Shown here one piece after another: positions 1 to 9,781 of a stretch of 64,000 bases of DNA. The number at the start of each line of letters is the position of its first letter. The stretch's first letter is position 1. Source of the stretch: Diplolepis rosae (Eukaryota > Arthropoda > Insecta > Hymenoptera > Diplolepididae); assembly GCA_030998225.1 (NCBI GenBank), contig JAPYXD010000308.1:9062001-9126000 (forward strand), given 5' to 3'. A program made the position numbers and the translations under genes. Under the pieces are notes generated by a model that was given only the letters and a program-made list of their open reading frames with translations, had not been told where the DNA came from and did no database searches.

Positions 1-41
1 GGAAGAATGAATTAAAATAACGTATATGAAATGAATTAAGA

Positions 42-812
42 TTAAGGGGTTACTCTACTATCTTAGCAAGTTTAAAAAATTTCGTTTTTTTCATGGAAAA
101 ATTAATTTAAAATGTTCAATCTTTTTACACATTAAAGAAGAGGTTTAACACTTGTACAACAGATTTTTCATTTTTATTTTGTGTGGAAAATCTGGCTGAC
201 TCAGCTGCCTGAAGTTGACCCTGCTGAGAACTGGTTGACACGGTACCTCAACTTTCATGAGCCTGAGAGTTTTTAACCCTTTTTTGCAACTTAAATTGTT
301 TGAAAAAACATAGTTAATATGATTAAATATTTCTAATTCTGCTACCAACTATAGCTGTATATGTGTAGAATATTCCATGAAAATTTGAGCTTGATCGGTC
401 AAATAGTTTTTTCTAAATCATGTCAACCAGGACGAAAAACAATGTTTCAAGAAAAACGCGATTTACTTCTTTTTATCAAAATACTCTGTAAGAGCAGTGA
501 TTCTAAATTTTTATTTTTAAATTTGCTTCTTACATTTATTCAGCAATGCTTGCTCCATATATTCCACCTTCAGTTTTCTCATAATAGTTATCCTCTTCCA
601 ATCGGGCATTCCTAAGGGTCACCCTTTGCTCCTTAGATGCTGCGCTGCTACGTTGATCGGCAAATCCGTCGCCGAGACCCTCCGCTTACTCGTCCTTTTT
701 ACACCTGTTCCCGAAATTTCTGACCAAAATAGTGTTTTTATAGCATTTATACACATGTCTACTAGAAGAATTTGTGATTTTTTCAAAAAAAGATAGTAGA
801 GTAACCCCTTAA
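42..812. mobile_element. TTAA-flanked MITE, piggyBac-like
   Basis: A perfect 22-bp terminal inverted repeat occupies 42-63 and 791-812. Each end begins with TTAA, followed inward by GGGGTTACTC. TTAA is the target duplication of piggyBac-type transposons, so the element body is about 46-808. The interior holds only short ORFs with no transposase-like features, so this is a non-autonomous element. Family assignment rests on TTAA alone, because the termini do not start with the usual CCC of piggyBac. Confidence 0.75.
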
Positions 813-1832
813 GAAAAACGTAGAAGTTTAAAATTTGTAAAGAACGATAGAGAAGAGAATGCGAGAAAACAGCGAACGCAGATAGGTGGGACAAATAGTG
901 GAGAAAGAAGGAAAAGGAAAACGAAAGCGAAAAGGAAAATGCTCACACGCACGTAAGCTGGACCCTAGTGGCTGTAAGCACAGGTATAATTCTTGCGGCG
1001 ACGCCATGACCACCTTACGCCTGTCGTAAGCGGCTTATGCTCACCCGTACGCACTGACTTTGACGGATCCTACGCATGTTAGAGACCACGCGCTAAATTC
1101 CTTGACCGCTGGTATCGATGTTATGCATGCAATAGTATTCCTGGAACCACCTCAATCCATTAAATCACTATTCCTATTATTAATTATACCTGAAGCTTGA
1201 GTAACTGAAATTACCAAAAGAATCTGAACCAACGTTTTTCTGAAAATATGAAAAACCGAAAAGGTGTCAGATTCCAAAAACATTCTAAAGGTCAATCCAA
1301 AATTCTGATATCGACCTACGACTTGCTAAAATTCTGGATCATAATCCAGAAATGATCATTAATGAATAAAATGCCAAGTCGACAAAAATTCTCACTTGGC
1401 AATAGACATTAACAATTTCAAAGCTACCAAGTATTTAGGCCTTGAATATTTCGAAATTCTTTCTCAGCAAAATTCCTCTTCACAGGAATCATACCACATA
1501 AAAATAATTTCAAGTCATCGTTATTCCCCACCTGAATGACATCGATACAAGTGTATAATAATAAATCAATTTGAAATCAAAAACGCAATCTGACGAGCTT
1601 CTTACTCCGGGTAAGAACTCTAAACAGCAAGACACGGTTCTTTGCATTCGCCCGTCCGCGACTCAGAACAAGTACTTCCTATCACCTGGATAGTTGACCT
1701 AGATTCCTAAAAAGACCTAGCCAGGGCCACAAATTGGAGATAGTACTTGGGCGGATGTTAATACTTCTAAGATATTTTCTCCGACGAAAGCCGTTCACGG
1801 GGTTGTCGCGCTAAAAAATTATACAATTAATA
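813..1832. other. No gene seen; unique-looking sequence
   Basis: I see no supportable ORF, RNA gene or repeat boundary here. The GC content is somewhat higher near 940-1110 than in the surroundings. A short imperfect hairpin near 1371-1405 is not otherwise distinctive. Confidence 0.5.
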
Positions 1833-1973
1833 GTGCCTAGGCGCACAATGAGGGTTATTTCGTGACGAGCGACAATGCTCACGGAAGATCGAAGTCAAGG
1901 CGTAGTCAAGGCGCGATCAGTCCTGCGAGCATTGTCGCGAGTCTCGTAATTCCCCGAATTATGTGCATTGGCA
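1833..1973. repeat. Imperfect inverted repeat, 141 bp
   Basis: Arms of about 48 bp at 1833-1880 and 1926-1973 are imperfect reverse complements. The best-kept part is the inner GCGACAATGCTC / GAGCATTGTCGC. The outer ends GTGCC / GGCAC also pair. The spacer contains the near-tandem words GTCAAGGCG. It could be a small MITE, but no target duplication is evident. From 1974 to about 2490 I see nothing else apart from a short GAAGAA-rich stretch near 2200. Confidence 0.5.
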
Positions 1974-2494
1974 CGTATTCTATTTTATGTGACTTCGGTG
2001 CGTATACAAGTTTTTATGCGTACACTCGAATCTAATCTAGTATTGTAGTTGTTTGCGGCGCTAGTCATTACAGTTGATATTTCGCGACTAGTCCCAGCCA
2101 TTTTGATTTTATCGATCTTGTGTAGTAGTAGCTTGTTGTAATAGAGCATGCGCAGTTCAAATGTACAAGGCTTTGTCAGTAGGGTGCTAACGCTGTACGA
2201 AGAAGAAGAATAAGAAGAAGATTCTGCTCCGTTGTAAGACTATATGCGCATGCGCATTTTAATTTCTACATTATATTCCTCTGTAACGGAATACACAACA
2301 TTCCGTTACTCTCACCTTCAAAAATAATTCTGTCGTCGAATCTCAAAACGACGAGAAGATATTTTTCGAGAAGCCATATTAAGGTTATAAACGAATCAAA
2401 GTGGAGAAAGAACACAATAAAAAAATATTGTTTTCTTTCTGGTTCGAAACCTTCCACCCAGAAGCAAAACCTTTTGATTGAGCTCCTTCGAAAT

Positions 2495-3287
2495 TTAGCA
2501 CGATTTGAAAGTGGTGATTTTGGCTTAGAAGACGAAGAACGTCCTGGGCAGCCAAAAAAGTTTGAAGATGAATAACTGGAAGCATTAATCGATTAAGATT
2601 GTTGCCAAACACAAGAAGAGCTCGCAGAAGTTTTGGGAGTCACTCAAGCAGCCATTTCAGAACGCTTAAAAGCAGTCGGATACATTCAAAAGCAAGGAAA
2701 TTGGGTTCCACATGAACTCAAGCCGCGAGACGTTGCAAGGCGGTTTTGCATGTCCGAAATGCTGCTGACACGCCACAAAAAGAAGTCATTTTTGCATCGG
2801 ATTGTTACTGGTGATGAAAAATGGATCCATTACGACAACCCCAAACGCAAAAAATCATATGTGAAACCCGGCGCGAAGGTAATGCTCTGTATTTGGTGGG
2901 ATCAGAAGGGTGTGCTGTATTATGAGCTGCTAACACCGGGTGAAACCATCAATGGAGAACGTTACCGAACACAATTAATCCGTTTGAAGAGAGCAATAGC
3001 CAAAAAACGCCCGGAATATGCGATCAGACACGAGGCAAAAAATAATTTTCCATTATGACAACGCTCTGCCCCATGTTGCTATTTCGGTAAAGAACTATTT
3101 GGAAAACAGTGGATGGGAAGTTTTACCCCATCCGCCTTATAGCCCAGACCTTGCCCCTTATGACTACCATTTGTTCCAGTCGATGCAGAACGCCCTCATT
3201 GGAATACGGTTCGTTTGGGATGTAATCCACAAATTTCCAGAAAGATGGGTAAAAGTCATAGCTTCAGATGGGCAATACTTTGAATAA
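2495..3287 (+). pseudogene. mariner transposase remnant (DD34D type)
   Basis: This is a decayed Tc1/mariner cut-and-paste transposase. The helix-turn-helix region ends in a WVPHEL motif (about 2703-2720). The first catalytic Asp is in GDEKW (about 2812), the second in HYDNALPHVA (about 3050), and the third in YSPDLAPYDYH (about 3140), giving the mariner DD34D layout. In-frame stops near 2575 and 2594 and a frameshift near 3018-3058 break the gene. A stretch is missing after KKSYVKPG, and another is missing between the third Asp region and the final ASDGQYFE. Upstream sequence to about 2280 probably holds the degraded N-terminus, but I could not fix the start or the terminal inverted repeats. 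Inactive. Confidence 0.9.
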
Positions 3288-3876
3288 TACTATTGTACAT
3301 GTTTTTCTTAAATCCTAAATCACCGGTAATACCGCGGTCAGATTTGTCAGACGTGGTAATTCTTCCATTTCGTATAAATTCTAAATTTTACGACGAAATA
3401 AACATTGCATACGATGAAAGACATTTCAAAGTTTAGTTATAAATTAATTTCACTGCAGACAATGACTTTGATAATTTGTTATTTAGAAGAATGCACAATT
3501 CTTCAGAAGTAGATGACACAGGGACACAGGACATGAAACTTTAGTGCGTCTTTTTAAAATTTATTTTTTTGTTGGCTACTAATAAATTAATTACTTGAGT
3601 AAATTTAGTTTGATACCATAAAATGGAAGAAGAACACGGAAAATTGGGACAAATTGATGTTTTTAATGATTATTATATTATATTCCAATGGTAAAAAATC
3701 CAATAAATATAAGTATTCATTGAAAACATCTTTAATAATTGAATATTTCAACTATATAAAACTTACCACTGGTCACAGCGTCACAGGAACAGTCGCCCAA
3801 CACTAGTCGCAAGACTCGTTCCTCCAGCTATATCTATTCACGCAGGAGCGAATAAAAGTAATCAGCGTCTTGGGCA
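3288..3876. other. AT-rich spacer, nothing recognised
   Basis: Mostly AT-rich sequence with no ORF or repeat that I can support. It lies between the mariner remnant and a solo-looking LTR. Confidence 0.5.
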
Positions 3877-4104
3877 TGTAACAGGGTACAAATGAAATAA
3901 ACGCTGTGTTTAATGTTTATGTCTGAACTTGATGCAGCACTTCTTTATTCTTGTAGTAGCATGGTCAATGGTAGGCAAAAGACTGACGAAAAGGACCTCA
4001 CGCCCTAAGCAACACACATCGCTTTCTATCTAAAAAGTAGAGGGGAAAGTAGAACAAGGCAACAAACTCTAGAAAGTGTGTCGACTTTCTTTACATTCTT
4101 TACA
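3877..4104 (-). repeat. LTR (228 bp) of a retroelement, minus orientation
   Basis: Read on the minus strand, a sequence starting TGTAAAG and ending TGTTACA follows directly after a purine-rich tract (complement of 4105-4112, CGGGAGGG). TG...CA ends plus an adjoining polypurine tract are the marks of a 3' LTR. An envelope-like fragment lies immediately upstream in the same orientation (4133-4609), which supports the call. No matching 5' LTR is in the window. Confidence 0.65.
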
Positions 4105-4132
4105 CCCTCCCGTTTAGACAATTCTCAGCCCT

Positions 4133-4609
4133 CTAAAATTTAACCCTTCGATTTTTGATCAGCATAGTTTCCCCCACTATTGTATCTTGAGTCGGAGCAG
4201 TCGCATAGTATACTGTAGGATAAGCTTGCACTTGAGTTCTAACGCAGATGAGACATAAATTCTTAGGTATACATTTTTTAATAATATCCAAGGCGCCGCA
4301 CTCATACAAGGTAAAAATACTGATTAACCCTATGCTAATGTAACCTATGTACTGCAACCATTCGGTTGCTTTCTCTTTCCAAGTTTGCACTCTGTGATCA
4401 GAAGCTATTTTCTCAAGCAAATTCTAATGCTACTTTACGATAGCTTTACGATAGCTTTACGCTACAGCTTAAAGCTAGCGTTCAGCCAGTTCGCTAGGGA
4501 AAGTTTCAATTTGATTGAACAAGGAATCTAAACTCACATCAACATTTTCAAAGAGTTTTACTATTGAGTATTCGTATTCTCCCTCATTTGACGCTGTCGG
4601 TTGTCGAGT
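4133..4609 (-). pseudogene. Envelope-like C-terminal fragment, split by a MITE piece
   Basis: Two minus-strand open segments (4609 down to 4500, and 4420 down to 4133) flank a 75-bp MITE fragment. The downstream segment has a hydrophobic, membrane-spanning stretch (IGYISIGLISIFTLYECGAL) followed by a Cys-rich cytoplasmic-looking tail and the words YPTVYYATAP. Such a stem, membrane anchor and short tail next to a 3' LTR suggests the end of a retroelement envelope gene. I do not recognise the glycoprotein family. It is clearly broken and its upstream part is missing. Confidence 0.45.
4425..4499. mobile_element. End fragment of the TA-flanked hairpin MITE
   Basis: Matches one terminus of the MITEs at 41708-42314 and 50450-51028, including the tip GTTCAGCCAGTTCGCTAGGG and the repeated word ACGATAGCTTT. 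Only about 75 bp remain, with the other arm deleted. Confidence 0.85.
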
Positions 4610-5314
4610 CGAAATCAGAAATTGTGTTTTCCTCAACTCCGTGCAAAGGATGTCGCTAAACAGACACCAAATTCAAAATTACGAAATATATCATCAAAAA
4701 TATTACTCTAATTTTCTAGATACACTCGAGATTCCCTGTAACAAGGCCTCCCCTTTACAGTAATCAATGAGTTTGATGGCTTTTATCACAAATTAATGAG
4801 AAAATAATTGGTCAATTATTGGAAAATTACTTAATTGTGTAATTTTACAGTATTTGAAATGAAAAATTTAATATTTAATTTTTCTAATCTGGATTTTGAT
4901 AATTTAATTTTGATATTTCACACATTACCGTAGATAAGTAAAATTCTCTCTTTTTAAACAATATGTATGAAAATTTTATATAATAAATTACAATTAATCA
5001 GTATGTATAATTTTGCGCAGTTTATTATTGTGATCAATACTAAATGTGTAATACTATGTTTCAAAACGCATTTTTTATAAATGAAAACCAACAGCAACAT
5101 TGAATGTATATGATAATAATTTATATTTCTGTAAAGCCTTGCTTGCAAATCCAATCTAAAATGGATTGTCCGTGAAGACGATCTACCAAAAATTTTTCCT
5201 TCAAAATTACACGCTTTCTTCCACTCGTAAAGATCACCACAAGCGTCTCGAATTTCTTAACTATAGGTATAGGACAATTGAGGCTTCGGATTTCATAACC
5301 GACGGAGCGCGTGG
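4610..5314. other. Very AT-rich spacer
   Basis: Apart from short ORFs without recognisable features, nothing is visible. 5160-5314 is less AT-rich but unidentified. Confidence 0.5.
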
Positions 5315-6500
5315 CCTAGTAGGCAAAAGAGGGGATACCACAATGCGCGAAATTTTTTTTTTCATTTAAATAAAAAATTCGGAAAAATGATAAAAAAAAC
5401 GTGGCAGTACATGTTAAATGTCATTCTGCATATTTTTTCTCCCATAAATTTTTGTGTCAGAACTCTAGTTTTTTTTATAATCCAAGAAAACCGTATTTTT
5501 TGAATGTACGAAATCAATCGATTTTTTACAATCAACTCGCTGTTTTTTGTACAAAATTTTCCGGAATAGTCTGAAATTTTATCAACAGACTCAAAAAACC
5601 CTAGAGCTTCAGATAGTTATGTTCAACATAACAAAATTCTCAATTTGTTAATAATTTTTATTATAACAGTTGCGGCTGGCAAAATTCTCATTTTTCATTT
5701 TCAAAGACCAAAAGTACGCGAGGAAGTTTAGAGTTTCGAGAACTTTCAGCGAAAAAGTTGTTCATTAGGCTTTCAGGCAGTTTTTAAATATATTTTGAGA
5801 TTTTTTAATCCAAAACTAAATAATATTTACAGAGTAGATATAAATAAAGAAAACGAATTGGCAAAAATGATGTTGCAACTCTGTCGAATCACGTGCTTTC
5901 TGTATGGGTGCATCTCTTGTTCTTCGCTTTCGATCGATATATCTCTTGACGGTATCGGTGCGCTTGGACGCAGTTGAAGAGATTCCCATCCTGACCGCAG
6001 TTTTGGATTAAAAAATCTCAAAATATATTTAAAAGCTGCCTGAACGCCTAATGAAAAACTTTTTTGCTGAAAGTTCTCTCAACTCTAAACTTCCTCGCAT
6101 ACTTTTTTTCTTTGAAGATGAAAAATGAGAAGTTTGCCAGCCACAACTGTTATAATAAAAATTATTAACAAATTGAGAATTTTGTTATGTTGAACATAAC
6201 TATCTGAAGCTCTAGGGTTTTTTGAGTCTGCTGATAAAATTTCAGACTATTCCGGACAATTTTTTACGAAAAACAGCGAGTTGATTGTAAAAGATCAATA
6301 GATTTCGTACATTCCAAAAATACGGTTTTCTTGGATTATGAAAAAAACTAGAGTTCTGACACAAAAATTTATGAGAGAAAAAATATGCGGAATGACATTT
6401 AACATGTACTGCCACGTTTTTTTGATCATTTTTCCGAATTTTTTATTTAAATGAAAAAAAAATTTCGCGCATTGTAGTATCCCCTCTTTTGCCTACTAGG
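5315..6500. mobile_element. Long foldback element (arms ~500 bp)
   Basis: Arms 5315-5817 and 5999-6500 are near-perfect inverted repeats of about 500 bp around a 181-bp loop. The ends are CCTAGTAGG / CCTACTAGG. The whole element could fold into a single giant hairpin. No transposase is encoded and no target duplication is visible. Its right edge abuts, and truncates, the 3' LTR of element 1. ORFs inside the arms mirror each other and are not genes. Confidence 0.85.
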
Positions 6501-6733
6501 TTTAATATAAATTGAATTATTAAATTAAAATTGTTCATTAAAAATTCCTTTTGAATGAACGTCTTGTTCGTGAAGGCTCCAAACTGCCAAATTTTAAATA
6601 ATCAGAAAAGAAGAATAAAATTTGTTTTTATTTTGGGACTCGTATTTGCTCTCTCCTCTGACTGAGGAGGCTATACCCTTTGCACAAGAAAACCTTTTTT
6701 TTGAAAATAAAACTGAATGAAAGGATAAGCTCA
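6501..6733 (-). repeat. 3' LTR of element 1 (truncated)
   Basis: Matches 16741-16973 with few differences. Its downstream (left) end, corresponding to 16720-16740, is missing where the foldback begins. It contains the word GAATGAACGTCTTGTTCGTG in both copies. No classic purine tract is obvious just upstream of it; that stretch is AT-rich. Confidence 0.85.
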
Positions 6734-6857
6734 AAAATAATAACATATAATAACATATAAAAACAATATAATACACAAAAAAAATGTTTTGTCGGTGAAT
6801 GTATCTTAGATTCGAGAATTTTAATAGCCATGTTCCATGGTTGGTTTTATCTGGTTC

Positions 6858-8923
6858 TTATGCTGGTTGGAGAGTCTGAGATGGTAACTGAATTACGGGG
6901 GTATTCGCTGGTCGTTCCCTTGGTGGTGCAGCAGGTATGACTGCACGAGTGGAGGTACTTGTTTCCGTAGTTGTTTGTGGCAGAGAGTTCCGTGCGGGGA
7001 TTGGTTCTTGCTCTTCTTTGATGTTAATCGTGCTGAAGTCGACACATCGATCAGCTCTTGTCCCTGGTGAGCGTCGTTGATTGCAGTTGATCATTAGTTT
7101 TGAAATCCTGGGTAAGAGGATGTATATAAGTAGTCCAATAGATATGAGGCCTAGTCGGAGGTAGGATCCGTGGATCATCCTTATTTGGCTGTTTCCTACT
7201 TGTCGGGCCAGGCTGAAGTCATACAGTTGTTCTTCTAGATGCTCCAAGGATTTATCGTTAGTTTTGAAGACTTTGTCCCCAGGCATTGTCTCCTTCGACT
7301 GAGCAGACATAGAGTTTGTTTTAGTTATGTATCCTTGAAACTCTTGTAGAGCTGGTGACAGCGCAGAGATGTTCAGGTGAAGCAGTGGGGCGTAGATCAT
7401 TTCGGTTTCTCCCTTCCGGTTGGTGGTACCTGGGAGTGTCCTTTCCTTTATTCTAAGGTCGCATCCTGGAGCCAGTTGGATTATGCCGGTTCCTTTTAAT
7501 GTGACTTGGTTGTTGGCCTGATTAGGACAGGTTGTTGTAGCGATGGTCGGCTTTTGGAGAGAGTACAACCATCCGCCTAGACTTTCTATTAAACTCCAAT
7601 CAAACTGGTTTTCATATGTCACTTGAATGTTACAAATTTGGAAGGGGGATAGCGATGGATTTAGAAAAAGCTCTGCTTCGCTAGTTCTGAATTTTCCATT
7701 CTCGTTGACAGGTAAATTTCCCTTACAAATCTTACAAGCTGGTAGTTCGGTACATGCCGCGACATCCCGGTGGTTCATTAGAACATAAGTCCTTTGTGAT
7801 TCTTCTACGGCGATGTGGGAGAATTTAGGTAGGATATATGCCTTCCCGGAGTTATTTCCCAAGATTTCCTGGGGTACTGGAAGTGAATGTAGTTGATACA
7901 TCAGATGGTTAGATCTTCCCAATAATGGTATATCCAGCAGTATTTTAAGAACTTTTCCCTTGTATAACGAGGTGACGGTGGATACGCTGGTCAGTTCCTC
8001 GATGTCCACCATAGGTCCGGATATTGGGGAGGACACCTCTGGGCGATGGTCCTGGATGTCTCGGTAGATTAGTTCCAGTTGGCTGGGAGTCAATAGTCCT
8101 GGATGCATTTGATTCCGTCTTGCATCGTGAAGGGCACTCAAGATTTTTTCAGTTGCTCTTATGTATTCTTCTACAGCTGCTTCGTTCGCTCGCAGGACTC
8201 GAGTTAAGGCTTCGGTGTATTTAAGCTCAGTGATCTTCCTGGTGGCCTGACCTAGTTCTTGATTGAGATTGGTGAGTTTGTTCTTGAGCGATTTGAGTTT
8301 TTCCTGATGCTGTTGTGCTTGGTTGTGCATCTCCTCTAGTTGGGACCTGACCAAGTGGGTCTGTTGCCCTACTAGGTGTGATATGTTGGTCTGAGCTTCA
8401 TTTAAATCTTGGATTTTTGCCTCAATGAGCTGACCGTCGTCATAGGTTAGGAATCCAGCTACGGGTCCAATGATTTCGCCTAGGAAACCTAGTAGTGGAG
8501 TTGCTCGTCGTCTTCGCATTGCCTTGGGTAAACGAGAGGGGAGGATCTTTTCGGCTCGTTGTTGCATCATTGTTGTCTCTTTCATGAGTTCTCCTTGGAG
8601 CCTTTCGGCTAGGTTGACCTTGGATCCAAGAGCATGACTTGCGATAACTTGATGGCAGTGTTCTTCATACCCTGGTTGGCAATGTGCGGCTAAGTGATTC
8701 ATATTATTTTTATAGGATGATAGTAGGCTCTGGGTTTTAATGATGTCCATGAAGGTGGTGATCCTCCAGGTACTGGTCGTCCACCTTACGGTTCCCAGAT
8801 ATTCTAGTACACCCCCGTACTATTTTTCAGTGGGGTAATCCGACACGTGGCTTCCTGGTGCTTCTGGCTGGTGGCAAGAAGAGGTAACAGAAAGGCAACC
8901 CATCGATATCCCATCATTGTCAT
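6858..8923 (-). pseudogene. env: Envelope, baculovirus F-protein-like (class I fusion type), one frameshift
   Basis: Family: insect errantiviral Env, homologous to baculovirus F; acts as a membrane fusion glycoprotein. A signal-peptide-like start (ATG at 8923, with LLPLLA core) is read in one frame. A G-run near 8825 shifts the frame, and the remaining 630 codons (8750-6858) are open. Visible are a polybasic RRRR cleavage site with a following hydrophobic fusion-peptide-like stretch, a long Gln/Leu coiled-coil region, the MHPGLLTP and KVLKILLDIPLL regions typical of the family, paired cysteines, and a membrane anchor LISIGLLIYILLP near the C-terminus with a long Pro/Thr-rich tail. Length is near the family norm. 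In an intact element it would be made from a spliced RNA. Apart from the N-terminal frameshift it is well kept. Confidence 0.88.
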
Positions 8924-9165
8924 TGAATTTTGGAATCTGTAAAGGAGGAGCATTAGATTGTCTCTTCACGACTGGGTGAGCACTATCTCGAGATAGGATA
9001 TGCATTTTATACTTCTAAGAAGACTGGGGCTCTGTCTGGCTTCCCATGTAAAAGGGAAAATAAAAAATTATGATAACCGTTTTTTTTTCTTTTTTTTTCA
9101 GGTTGCACTGGAGTTCTAGTAATGCATATTCTTTCTCGGATTTTCTTTCTTTAGTCGTAATGTTC

Positions 9166-9775
9166 CTAACAGTGAGCAAGCAAGAGTTTATCCTTGTGCT
9201 TCATGATCCGTTCACCGTCCTCTGATTCCAGAATAACATTATTGTTTTCTGTGAAACCGGCGACGGCGTATGGCCCTGTGGCTCGACTGTCGAATTTTCC
9301 GTCCCTAATTTCCATAAGGGCGTAAACCGTATCTCCGATTTTCGCGTTGAGTGGTCTAATTTTCTTGTCGTATTGCTCTTTCGAGCGAGATTTTGCATTG
9401 GGTACGAGCTCGGATGAGTTTCTGTTCAAGGCAGCTCCTGCATCCTCGAATGAACTCGCTGATTTCGTCTCGTAAGCCAGGCCAGGTGTATCGCTCTCTG
9501 ATGCAGCGGTAGGTTTTTGTAATGCCCTTATGGCAGCCTATAAGGCTGCCATGATATTTGGCGATAATATTGGGTCGGATTTCTACGGGCGGAACTTCGA
9601 TTTTTCCGTGGCAGAAAGTAATAGTAATGTTGCTACCCCGAAATATTTCTGCCACGAGCTCCGTCATTTTATTTTGCGGTAACGATCCCAGCAAATCTCC
9701 TGAATTTGCCATACGGCAGGTGGTCTGGTTGTCCTTTTCTAAGGCAGTTCTAAGGTTCATTAGTCCTTGCGCCAC
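9166..9775 (-). pseudogene. pol: Integrase with catalytic core deleted
   Basis: The zinc-binding HHCC half of a Gypsy integrase (His in AKYHGS and CHKG, Cys pair in CRSC) is read from 9775 to about 9430. The next codons, in another frame, are already the post-core region (EQYDKKIRPLNAKIGD, then the GPYAV C-terminal barrel) down to 9166. The whole DDE core of roughly 180-200 residues is missing at about 9425-9440. The product could not integrate DNA. It follows the RNase H1-bearing ORF by a few bases. Confidence 0.85.
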
Positions 9776-9781
9776 ATCCTT

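Noticed and set aside
5312..5327. TGGCCTAGTAGG at the left foldback end resembles a Pol III A-box
   Set aside because: No B-box or terminator at a suitable distance, and the motif uses flanking bases; likely coincidence.
5795..6021. ORFs on both strands within the foldback beginning with the same MRFFNPKL
   Set aside because: They arise from the two mirror-image arms and carry no protein signature.
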